64,000 nucleotides of DNA. Source: Jeotgalibacillus aurantiacus (GTDB lineage Bacteria > Bacillota > Bacilli > Bacillales > Jeotgalibacillaceae). Where the stretch lies: the NCBI RefSeq assembly GCF_020595125.1, contig NZ_JACNMS010000001.1:124001-188000 (forward strand), in the 5' to 3' direction. Both the position numbers and the translations under genes were made by a program. Position 1 is the first letter of the stretch, and every line of letters begins with the position of its first letter. Of this stretch, positions 37,359 to 45,700 are shown in pieces. Under the pieces are notes generated by a model. It ran no database searches, had not been told where the DNA came from, and saw nothing but the letters and a program-made list of their open reading frames with translations.

Positions 37359-37699
37359 TTACTTTTTTGTTACTGATAATAAATGTTCTAATGCTCGTTG
37401 GCGGACAAGTACTATGGAAATTAGCTGTTTCACCGATCACGGCATGGTCATTGGAAGCGATTATGCAATTGGTGATCTCACCATTATTTTTAGGTGGAAC
37501 ATTCCTGTACGTAGTCGCTACTGTTCTATGGTTAATCATTTTATCGAAAATGCCTTTAAGTATCGCCTATCCTTTTCAGAGTTTCAGCTATATTCTAGGC
37601 GCCATTGCAGCATATTTTGTTTTTCAGGAAAGCATTTCTCTGGAGCAGGTATCCGGTATGGCTGCAATCGTGTTGGGTGTTTATTTAATTGCAAAATAA
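37355..37699 (+). CDS. Small EamA/SMR-like transporter, flippase subunit A
   Basis: The 114-residue protein has four membrane helices and the DMT-type motif MPLSIAYPFQSFSYILGA. Its size is half that of a standard EamA protein, as in the ArnE/ArnF pair that flips undecaprenyl-phosphate aminoarabinose. It is a paralogue of the 113-residue protein at 38965-39306, with the central motif almost unchanged. The two probably form a heterodimer that flips a lipid-linked sugar. It overlaps the DUF2304 gene by four bases. Confidence 0.85.
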   Translation: MITFLLLIINVLMLVGGQVLWKLAVSPITAWSLEAIMQLVISPLFLGGTFLYVVATVLWLIILSKMPLSIAYPFQSFSYILGAIAAYFVFQESISLEQVSGMAAIVLGVYLIAK

Positions 37700-37723
37700 C
37701 TATTAGAAAGTGTGCTTATATTT

Positions 37724-38968
37724 ATGAAGAGATTAATGAAAAAGCAGTATATTCCCATAGCACTGATTATGCTATTGTCTCTGTCCATTCACCTGTTTTT
37801 CCTGGTCGACAACCCCGGCTTTTACAGTGAATATGGAAGCAGGGACGCAGAAAAATATGACGAAATGGCGCACCAGCTCGTAGAAGAAGGCTTTTACGGC
37901 TATAACGCAGATCATCCAAATGCATATGTAACCCCATCTCATCCACTTTATCTATCGGGAATTATTTTAATTGCCGACGCATTGAACGTGGATAATATGT
38001 TTTTAACTAAAATTTTCAATATGCTCTTAAACATGATTGCATTGCTATCCTTGTATTTTACAGCCAAACTTCTGTTTAAAAATGAGTGGATCGCTTCACT
38101 GACGGCCTTACTTTACGGTACGTATCTTGCCCCACTTCATTTCTTCAGATCTTTATTAACAGAAGCGCCTGGTACTGCGTTTTTCCTCATAAGCCTGTTT
38201 GCACTTGTCTGGGCTCTTAAACAAAACAATTGGAAATGGCATGTTGTGTTTGGAATTATAGCCTGTATCACCATTATGTTCCGTCCAACACCAGCACCAA
38301 TGCTTTTGTTCGCCTGGTTCATTGTCATTTACCAGGTTGGATTCAAACGTGCTGTTGCAATAGGATTTTTATGGTGCGTTGGACCATTACTGGTGCTCCT
38401 TCCATGGGTAATTAGAAACTACCTGGCATTCGGAGAATTCTATTTGTTCTCTTCTCATTCGGGGAACCCGATGCTTGCAGGTACAAATCCGTTTTACCTT
38501 GAAGAGTTCGAAGGGATCTTTGCACGTTATCTTGAACTTGGGATCTCACAAGAAGAATATGCTCAAAAACGTATCATCTGGGGACTGCAGGAAAACTTTG
38601 CCCTTTGGTTCTCATGGTTTACAATCGGAAAAACCATTGTTATGTTTGAATTTGCTGAACCGATCTACAACTACCGCAGCTACTTCAATTCACTGATTCA
38701 ACTATTTATCCAATTGCAACACCTTGTAATCGTCATTGGTGGTTTTGTATTTGGATTTATTTTCAGAAAAAACAAAGCGATTATGTGCCTGTTTGTCCTG
38801 TTATTAGGTTATGTAGCATTCTCAAACATTTTCCTGCCTTTAACGAGATACGGCTCTTACGTCATTGGCGTTATGTGTATCATTACGGCTTACGGCATTG
38901 TCACTTCTGGTAAATGGCTGATTGCCTTTTACCAGAAAATGATTCAGAAAAAGGCGAGTCATTCATGA
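37724..38968 (+). CDS. GT39/ArnT-like membrane glycosyltransferase (GT-C)
   Basis: The protein of about 414 residues has ten or more membrane segments. After the first helix comes an acidic loop (GSRDAEKYDEMAHQL) with the conserved Asp of the GT-C fold, then YVTPSHPLYLSGI; later RSLLTEAPGTAFFL and FRPTPAPM match the PMT/ArnT/GT39 pattern. Such enzymes use polyprenyl-phosphate sugars outside the membrane. The start is uncertain: ATG at 37724 or GTG at 37712. It lies between two flippase-like genes, consistent with use of the lipid-sugar made by the operon. Confidence 0.85.
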   Translation: MKRLMKKQYIPIALIMLLSLSIHLFFLVDNPGFYSEYGSRDAEKYDEMAHQLVEEGFYGYNADHPNAYVTPSHPLYLSGIILIADALNVDNMFLTKIFNMLLNMIALLSLYFTAKLLFKNEWIASLTALLYGTYLAPLHFFRSLLTEAPGTAFFLISLFALVWALKQNNWKWHVVFGIIACITIMFRPTPAPMLLFAWFIVIYQVGFKRAVAIGFLWCVGPLLVLLPWVIRNYLAFGEFYLFSSHSGNPMLAGTNPFYLEEFEGIFARYLELGISQEEYAQKRIIWGLQENFALWFSWFTIGKTIVMFEFAEPIYNYRSYFNSLIQLFIQLQHLVIVIGGFVFGFIFRKNKAIMCLFVLLLGYVAFSNIFLPLTRYGSYVIGVMCIITAYGIVTSGKWLIAFYQKMIQKKASHS

Positions 38969-39306
38969 TCTATTTTCTTATGGTATTGAATGCCATTCTT
39001 TTGGTGACGGGACAGATTTTATGGAAAATCGCCGTCTCAAAACACGAGTCTCTTTCAGCCGGTACCATGGTGAAAGTCATCCTTTCCCCGTTATTTATCG
39101 GCGGCGGACTACTGTACGTCATCGCAACAGGCTTATGGCTCTATATATTATCTGTCATGCCGCTGAGCATCGCATACCCTTTTCAAAGCATCAGCTACGT
39201 ACTCGGCGCCATGGCAGCCTACCTGCTCTTTAAAGAAACGATCACCAAAAGACAGATCACAGGCTTTCTCGTCATCATCTTTGGCGTATACTTAATCGCA
39301 AGCTAA
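38965..39306 (+). CDS. Small EamA/SMR-like transporter, flippase subunit B
   Basis: The 113-residue, four-helix protein carries MPLSIAYPFQSISYVLGAMAAY, nearly identical to the motif of subunit A at 37355-37699; the rest differs more, as in heterodimeric pairs. The ATG overlaps the GT39 stop codon (ATGA) and has AAGGCGAG upstream, so it is coupled to that gene. A longer start within GT39 is less likely. It ends the operon, followed by a terminator. Confidence 0.87.
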   Translation: MIYFLMVLNAILLVTGQILWKIAVSKHESLSAGTMVKVILSPLFIGGGLLYVIATGLWLYILSVMPLSIAYPFQSISYVLGAMAAYLLFKETITKRQITGFLVIIFGVYLIAS

Positions 39307-39340
39307 AAAAAGCTTCCTGACTGAACTTCAGGAAGCTTTT
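39305..39340 (+). terminator. Terminator of the glycosylation operon
   Basis: AAAAGCTTCCTGA with complement and T run directly after the last gene. Confidence 0.88.
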
Positions 39341-39521
39341 CTCATTCATAACCATCCCCATACGCCTGCCAATCCAGAAGAACATTTCCTGGAATTTATC
39401 AAAAAGATGAAAAACATTAAAAACAACTAACAAACCAACCAAAACACTGGCACGAGGAAAAATATTATTGTATGATAATTCAACGCTATCCGGTAATACT
39501 TTGGTTGGTAAGCCATAGCGT

Positions 39522-39595
39522 GGGGGACGGAGCGGGTGTTCTTTTTTGCCAGCTCTGTCCCCTTTACTCAAAAAAGGAACGCCCGCTCCGTCCCC
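39522..39595. repeat. REP-like palindrome 3 (74-bp, inverted inner unit)
   Basis: Outer arms GGGGGACGGAGCGGGTGTTC / GGAACGCCCGCTCCGTCCCC; the inner segment AGCTCTGTCCCC is in the opposite orientation to that in most other long copies, so this copy is the reverse form. Its last C gives the G of the TAG stop of the permease gene. Confidence 0.88.
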
Positions 39596-40905
39596 TAAAA
39601 CAACATCAAAAATCCTCCCGCCAACACAATCATCACCAAAAAATAAACACCATTATATTTATAAGCTACGGTCATCCCGCTCCGCTCAACGCTTGTACTG
39701 ACGATGATATTCAGTGCATTTAATGGAGACAGTGCTGATGCGACCATCCAGGTAAATACGCAGATGAAGGCGAAGAGCAGCGGATCAACATCTGACCCTG
39801 TTGATAGAAAAGCAGTTATCAGCAGCGGAACCGTAATAACCTGATGGATTCCTAAAAATGCGCAGATGGAAACACACAGTACAAAGAATAAGAATAAAAA
39901 TATTAACGAGAATTCTGATGCGTAAATCATCGCATCCTCTAAAAGTGTCCTCACACCTGTTCCTGCCACAGCATTTCCAAAAACCCCAGCACTCAAAAAC
40001 AGACAAATTTCATTTTTCGACTGATGTTGAAGACGGTTTTGAAAGGTACTCATCTCTTCTTTAAAGATCTTCTTCGTGGCCCGGAGCACAAACCAGATTC
40101 CCGGTACGATCAGACTGATCAGGCTGACAAGCAACAGCATTGATTCATCCAGCAGTTGCTCTGAAACTAGCAAGATACCTAAAATCATCAAAACAAACAC
40201 CAGAATTTTGATTAAATCTAGCCGTTCTTTGCGACTGAATGCCGTCATTGAATCATCCTTTTGAAACTTGCCTGCCGGACGAAATAACAGAAGACCGATT
40301 ACAAGCTGAAGAAACGCAAAAGTCACTGCAAGCGGCATAAAGGATAAGTATTGAAGATCAAGATAAAACAAAACAATACCTACCGGAGCGAGGAACGGAG
40401 ACCAGATCATGGCCGGTGTCAAGCCGACGAAATACGATCTCGACAATACCTGAGGCGACGCTTTTATATGCGCAATCAGTCCATTCACAATCCGGATCGC
40501 GCCCATATTCAGCACAGGCGAAACAACCGCGGTCATCGACGAAATGCCATAAAATAAATACCTCGGATGATGTTGATACTGCTCCAGATGAGAAATCGCT
40601 CCTTCAAGCAATCCCTCCCGGCGGAGCGGGACAGACAATAGCGGTGCTAATAGCAATAGCGCCAGAAGTGGAACGTTTTGCGTCAATCCTTCAATGATGA
40701 AATCACCCGTATATATGTGAATCATCATGCCCGCCACAAGCAGGATCATGGTAAATACTTTTGTAAGTCCGGTTAAACGAACCCACATCAGGATAAAGAC
40801 CCCAGCTGTCAGGATGAGATAGATACTGTTAATGATAGAAAAGGATAAAAATTCATTCATTATGTAAAACAAACACATTAAAACAATCAGGATAAATGCA
40901 AGCAC
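39595..40905 (-). CDS. Ion-transporter-superfamily-like permease
   Basis: This 436-residue integral membrane protein has about twelve hydrophobic segments. It resembles ArsB/NhaD or citrate-type transporters of the IT superfamily in its two-halves layout, with SVPLRREGLLEGAI and a later FTWMVASALSPLNALNIIVS helix hairpin. The substrate cannot be told. GTG start with AGGG six bases upstream. The stop TAG is formed with the terminal G of REP-like palindrome 3, so the end of the reading frame coincides exactly with the repeat boundary. Confidence 0.7.
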   Translation of the reverse strand: MLAFILIVLMCLFYIMNEFLSFSIINSIYLILTAGVFILMWVRLTGLTKVFTMILLVAGMMIHIYTGDFIIEGLTQNVPLLALLLLAPLLSVPLRREGLLEGAISHLEQYQHHPRYLFYGISSMTAVVSPVLNMGAIRIVNGLIAHIKASPQVLSRSYFVGLTPAMIWSPFLAPVGIVLFYLDLQYLSFMPLAVTFAFLQLVIGLLLFRPAGKFQKDDSMTAFSRKERLDLIKILVFVLMILGILLVSEQLLDESMLLLVSLISLIVPGIWFVLRATKKIFKEEMSTFQNRLQHQSKNEICLFLSAGVFGNAVAGTGVRTLLEDAMIYASEFSLIFLFLFFVLCVSICAFLGIHQVITVPLLITAFLSTGSDVDPLLFAFICVFTWMVASALSPLNALNIIVSTSVERSGMTVAYKYNGVYFLVMIVLAGGFLMLF

Positions 40906-40972
40906 GACCTTCCCTGCTTTCTCGTTACACTGTTTGACAATCAGTATAACATGTCATTGCATTGCCGACAGA

Positions 40973-41032
40973 GTATGTCCCCCTTTTAAAGAGGGACATA
41001 CCTGCTAAAAAGGCACAGGCGCTCCGTCCCCC
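40973..41032. repeat. REP-like element 4 (diverged)
   Basis: The right arm CGCTCCGTCCCCC is intact; the left part has changed to a separate small hairpin GTATGTCCC / GGGACATAC. Its end is shared with the TAG stop of the sigma factor gene. Confidence 0.75.
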
Positions 41033-41499
41033 TATTCCCTCAGCCTTCTGAGCGCCCCACCCTTCCACTTCTTCACAGCCGAGATACTAACCTGATGCAG
41101 CTCAGCTATTTCTCTTACGGACAATTCGTCGATAAACGTATGCCAGAACCATTTTTTCTGGTGATCGGTCAGCAGCTCGGCATATGGCATGAGCATGTCA
41201 ATTTCAAGCAGCCTGTCATGAATGGCCTCAAGGTTCATCTGCCAGTATTCATCTGACTTGACCGTTTCCCGCTCAGCGATCTTATTTTCTTTTCGCATCA
41301 GGTCAAGCATATGACCGCGGATCAGCTGGTAGGCAAATGGCGCAAACTCACCGTTTTCAGGACTGTACCGCTGGGTCGCTTTCCAAAGCGCAATTCTCCC
41401 CTCCTGCTCATACAAATCACGATCCCGTCTAATATGAAGCTTCCTCATCATATGAAAAATCATCGGCTGAAACTGTTCATACCGCTCTTCAAATGTCAT
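41032..41499 (-). CDS. Small sigma-70-family factor (region 2 plus region 4)
   Basis: This protein of about 155 residues has a region 2-like segment (YEQFQPMIFHMMRKLH, DLYEQEGRIALWKATQRYSPENGEFAPFAYQLIRGHMLDLMR) and a region 4 helix-turn-helix (LSVREIAELHQVSISAVKKWKGGALRRLRE; named here only by position, residues about 125-155). It would direct RNA polymerase to special promoters. ATG start with GGAGAT upstream. No anti-sigma gene is adjacent. It follows, on the same strand, a ComK-like gene, so a role in competence is a guess based on context. The TAG stop uses the first G of REP-like element 4. Confidence 0.8.
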   Translation of the reverse strand: MTFEERYEQFQPMIFHMMRKLHIRRDRDLYEQEGRIALWKATQRYSPENGEFAPFAYQLIRGHMLDLMRKENKIAERETVKSDEYWQMNLEAIHDRLLEIDMLMPYAELLTDHQKKWFWHTFIDELSVREIAELHQVSISAVKKWKGGALRRLRE

Positions 41500-41709
41500 A
41501 CTGATCTCCGATTGGAGACGCGCGTCCACCTTGTATTCTCGAGTGGTTTCAGTATAGAAAAATTGGTTAGGGAACTCGAATGAGTAAACATTGCAAATGA
41601 TGGGTGTAGGATGCTGATTCAGATCGTTTGCGGGGAAATGGTGTAAGTTTAGAAGATAGCGGGTTAAAAATGATCCATTTTAGTATTAAGAAAGGGTCAG
41701 ACTATGACT

Positions 41710-41988
41710 CTACTGTGTTAGGGTTAGAATTCTCGTTCTGGTCGAGGATGATCTATTAACAGTTTTCAAGCTGCTATCAACAGTTTTCAGGTCCCTATCA
41801 ACAAGAATTGTCGGACTATCAACAATGACAGCCTTTTTAAAAGGTCTATCGACATTAATTGACTTACTAACAACAGAAAGTTTCGGTCTATTGACAATAT
41901 GATTGTTACGATCGGCATGCACTTTTGAAGGGCTGGCCAATTCATCCAGCCGCAACTGAATCAAAAAGGTTATTTCTTGTTGTTTCAC
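41710..41988 (-). CDS. Doubtful reading frame made of heptapeptide repeats
   Basis: A 92-codon frame translates the 21-bp repeat array into seven-residue units of the type xVDRPxx (IVNRPKL, NVDRPFK, IVDSPTI, LVDRDLK, TVDSSLK, TVNRSSS). It starts with GTG but has no convincing ribosome site, and its product matches no family I know. It could be a real repeat protein between comK and the sigma gene, or a by-product of the DNA repeat. Confidence 0.3.
   Translation of the reverse strand: MKQQEITFLIQLRLDELASPSKVHADRNNHIVNRPKLSVVSKSINVDRPFKKAVIVDSPTILVDRDLKTVDSSLKTVNRSSSTRTRILTLTQ
41753..41896. repeat. 21-bp direct repeat array (CTATCAACA core)
   Basis: The nonamer CTATCAACA or a close variant begins at 41753, 41774, 41795, 41816, 41846, 41867 and 41888. 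The spacing is exactly 21 bp except for one 30-bp step; a weaker unit is at 41909. Only the core is well conserved. The array lies in the 540-base gap between the ComK-like and sigma genes. Confidence 0.8.
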
Positions 41989-41994
41989 AAACTC

Positions 41995-42028
41995 AAAAAT
42001 CCTGCTCCAAATAAAGAAGCAGGGTTTC
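41995..42028 (-). terminator. Terminator after the ComK-like gene
   Basis: AAACCCTGCTTC / GGAGCAGGATTTTT stem with T run on the minus strand. Confidence 0.7.
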
Positions 42029-42041
42029 TGAGAATATACAA

Positions 42042-42518
42042 TTATTTCCGCTGCTGATACACATCCATGTAAAACAGCTTTGCTGCGCGCTCGTATTGTT
42101 TAATGGCTGTTCTCGGTGAACAGTTGATGGTGAGCGTCTCGTAATTACGAAATAATACTTTTACCTGCTTTGGATCATCCGTTTTCATGAGGTCAACGAT
42201 GTGTTTAAGGAATAACCAGGTGTTGTGTGGACTTGTTGGAGAGTGAGTAGGGAAAGCCAAGATGTCGGTGTAGGGGTCAACAAGCAGTGGTACCTTGTGC
42301 TGAATTCCGTGCCGTACTTTTGCAGAAGCAATGCGGCCCTCAAGCAGAACACCAGCCTGCAGACAGCGGTCATTCAATAAATCCTTCGCCGATTTTGGTG
42401 AGCGAAAAACACCGTTTTGATCATACGCAACCGTCTCATGCTCAATCGAAAAATCATACTGCAGAGCAAGAGTCGTCTCCGTTACGCGATAAGGCTCTAA
42501 CGTAGAACTTCCTGTCAT
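42042..42518 (-). CDS. ComK-like competence transcription factor
   Basis: This protein of about 158 residues resembles ComK of Bacillus: KVPLLVDPYTDILAFPTHSP followed by SPHNTWLFLKHI corresponds to the ComK block KPPIMVDPSNQIFLFPTLSS...CGWI, and the N-terminal EPYRVTETTLALQYDF matches the ESYEVNGATIAVLP region. ComK binds AT-boxes and activates DNA-uptake genes. The protein is shorter than B. subtilis ComK (192 residues) and lacks its C-terminal part. ATG start with AAAGGAG upstream. No clear ComK AT-box pair was seen in its own upstream region. Confidence 0.8.
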   Translation of the reverse strand: MTGSSTLEPYRVTETTLALQYDFSIEHETVAYDQNGVFRSPKSAKDLLNDRCLQAGVLLEGRIASAKVRHGIQHKVPLLVDPYTDILAFPTHSPTSPHNTWLFLKHIVDLMKTDDPKQVKVLFRNYETLTINCSPRTAIKQYERAAKLFYMDVYQQRK

Positions 42519-42655
42519 GAATCCGTCTCCTTTTGCACCCGGATACTCCATCCAGGCCTCCTTATTATGAGAGATTTCTCTCACAAAGAAGGTATTTCGA
42601 CATTTATTTTGAAATTCCTTTTATATTTTTAAAAATATGTAAATTAATTTGAAGA

Positions 42656-42730
42656 GGGGGACGGAGCGGGTGTTCTTTTTTAAAAATAAAGGGACAGAGC
42701 CTGCGAAATTGCACACCCGCTCCGTCCCCC
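42656..42730. repeat. REP-like palindrome 5 (75-bp form)
   Basis: Outer arms GGGGGACGGAGCGGGTGTTC / CACACCCGCTCCGTCCCCC with inner GGGACAGAGC; lies between the SLH/InlB gene end and the ComK-like gene start. Confidence 0.9.
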
Positions 42731-42733
42731 AGT

Positions 42734-45700
42734 TTAATTAGCAGCTTCCATAATCTCATCAAACGCCCAATGCCATTCTGGAACATCAGAAAACTTACGC
42801 TCTTTCCCTTCCTCAGGCAATCTTTCAAAGATGCGATTGAGCACTTTGACTGCCTGTGCACGGGTAAGTGGTGCATTTGGCTGGAAGGTCCCGTTTTCGT
42901 ATCCTGTCATGATGCCAAGCTGACTGATTTGTTCGATCATTTCAGAAGCCCAATGATCTTTCGGAACATCTGTAAATTGATACGTCTCCGTTGAGGCTTC
43001 ACATAAAGAATAAGTGTTACTTCCGCTGCACTTTTGATCAATCCATCTCGTGGCGATAGCGGCCATTTGTGCACGTGTGATGGAGTGGTGCGGACGAAAT
43101 TCACTGGCTGTGTGTCCAGTCATGATACCCGCTCCCCGCACGTATTCAATCTCATTAACTGCCCATGCGCGTTTTAGATCTGAAAATGGGCTGACATTTG
43201 CAGCCGGAACGTTACTTTGCGTGAGCTGCCTTGCAAGCATGGCAGCCATTTGTTGACGTGTAATGGCCGCTTCCGGACGGAATGTGCCGTCTTCAAAACC
43301 TTTGATATAAGGATTAGATGCAGGCTTTTCAGGTTCTGTCGGCTCCTCACCTTCGTCTGGGACATCAGCAAGCTCAAGTGTCAATAATGTAAAGGTAGAA
43401 AATTTGTTCACTTCAAATTGGACTGACTTCTGTCCGTCTGGAAGATCAATAACGGCCCCTTTAATCACTTCTTTTGTGCCATCACTGTGCTCTATAAATA
43501 CGGCAAGCGACTGTAGCTGACCATTGGATATTCCTTGTGGGAGCGGCAATGTCAGCGTGACCGGCCGAGATTGCAAGTTTGTTTCAATGGTCATTGGACG
43601 GCCCAATACTTTAATCGTTGCACCAGCACCAGCTGTTTCCTTTACCATTTCTTCCTGTTTGGCCCGATCCTCTATCTCATTTTTACCGTTTTCCTCTTTT
43701 ACAGGTACCACGCGGAAGTATAAGTCGTCTGTAAACCCGGATAAAGAAGAAACTGGAATATCAATAGTGACATCATTCATATCAATTTGAACAGAGATAT
43801 CATCCTGTGTGAGATTATCGAGGGAATCCTTTGGAATGCTGATGTTTGTTTCTATCACTTCATCGTTCGCATCCGGAATCACGATCCGGGCGATTTTATT
43901 TGTACTTGCCTCAGCAAATTCCTTTACCTTTTCAGGTGTAAGCAGCACGTCATCACTTTTCGTTCCATCCGTATTGGTGGAACGCTTAATAGGCGTTTGA
44001 ACAATCGTACCACCGGTTGAACCATCCGTTACATCCACGACAATTTCTTCGACGCTTGGATCAGGTGTAGGTTCCGGGTTCGGTGATGGGCCAGGTACCG
44101 GAGCAGAGTTTTGATTCCATTTTGCGTAAAGAGTCAAGTTCTGCGTGACCGGTGTCGTGAAAGCATATAGTGACGTTAACGTGTCATTCGTATACCAGCC
44201 GCCAAACTGATAGCCTGAGCGGGTTGGATTCGCTGGCTGAGTCAGCGTGTGTTCGAATAAAACATTCACAGGTAAAACATCACTTCCACCTTTCGAGTCA
44301 AAAGTAACCTGGTATTCATTCGGCGTCCATTTGGCAATCAGTCGGACTGATCCAGTTAAAACTTCATCAAAATCAAATGGTTCAGAATCATTTTCATTCA
44401 CATACCAATCCACAAATGTGTGACCTGTTCTAACGGGATGAGCCGGTTTCGTTACTTTTCCTCCTGGAATAACGGATTGACTTTGTACATCTTCAGGGTC
44501 AACTCTCGTATCAAATTCCACGAGATAGTCCCATCGTGCGTACAATGTCAAATCCCCGGTTACCTGGGTTGGAAAATCGAAAAGAGTTTCAAATGTCTGA
44601 TCAGTAAACCAATTGCCGAAAATATAATCAGCTCGTAATGGATCATCAGGAGACTCCAAAATAGAATGATACTCTTTTGTAACAGTTTCTGTCAGGTCAT
44701 CATAATTAAAATCAAAAATGATCTGATATTCATTAATCATCCATTTTGCATATAGGGTTAAATCACTTGACACTTCCGTATCAAAATCGTACTCCATTGT
44801 CAGCTGTTCATCTGTATACCAGCCAACAAACGTATGGCCTGCTTTCACAGGGCTCTCAGGTTCCGTATAAGTCTGATCATATTCAACTGTTTCAGGGGTG
44901 ACAGATGTGCCGTCATTTGACACGTAAGTAACGACATAAGTGTTGATACTCCACTTCGCATACAGCGTCAAATTACTCGACACTTTCGTATCAAAATCGT
45001 ACTCCGTTGTCAGCTCCTCATCTGTGTACCAGCCGACAAATGTGTGACCTGCTTTTACAGGACTGGTAGGCTCTGAAAAAGTCTGATCATAGTCCACTGT
45101 TTCAGCCGGGACAAATGTGCCTTCATTTGATACATAAGTAACTGAATAGGTGTTAATATCCCATTTTGCATACAGATCGGTATCTGCATAAATAGCTGTG
45201 CCTGGATCAAAAGATTGTGTAAAAGCTTGATCTGTGTACCAGCCTGCAAAGGTATGACCTGCTTTGATAACAGTAAGGTCACCATGCAGAACACCGCCAT
45301 CATTCACAATTTGAGAGACTGGTCCGGTTCCTCCGTTCGTGTTAAAAGTAACCGTGTGCTTTTTGATTTCCCACTTAGCATAAAGCGTGAGATTTCCGTT
45401 TGGAACAATTAATGTATCTCCTGGTTCATACGTCGTCCCCAAACCATCAGCCTGTGTATTCCAGCCTTTGAAATCGTGTCCCGTCTTTACCAAAGAACCT
45501 GTATTCCCTGAAACGGTGACAGTCTGCCCGGCATAATTCTGAACAGACGCGGGGACTGAACCATCTACGGCTCCGTTATCGCTATAACTAATCTCATATA
45601 AAGGTGAAAGCCTCTCTATGACAACCGTATACGTTTTGACAGTCAAATCAGGCGCAGTCACCACAATGCTGATTGTGTTGAGTCCAACATTTAAAGGGAC

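Noticed and set aside
41753-41896. The 21-bp repeats as plasmid replication iterons
   Set aside because: No replication initiator or partition gene is nearby and the surroundings are chromosomal in character; the array is reported only as a repeat.
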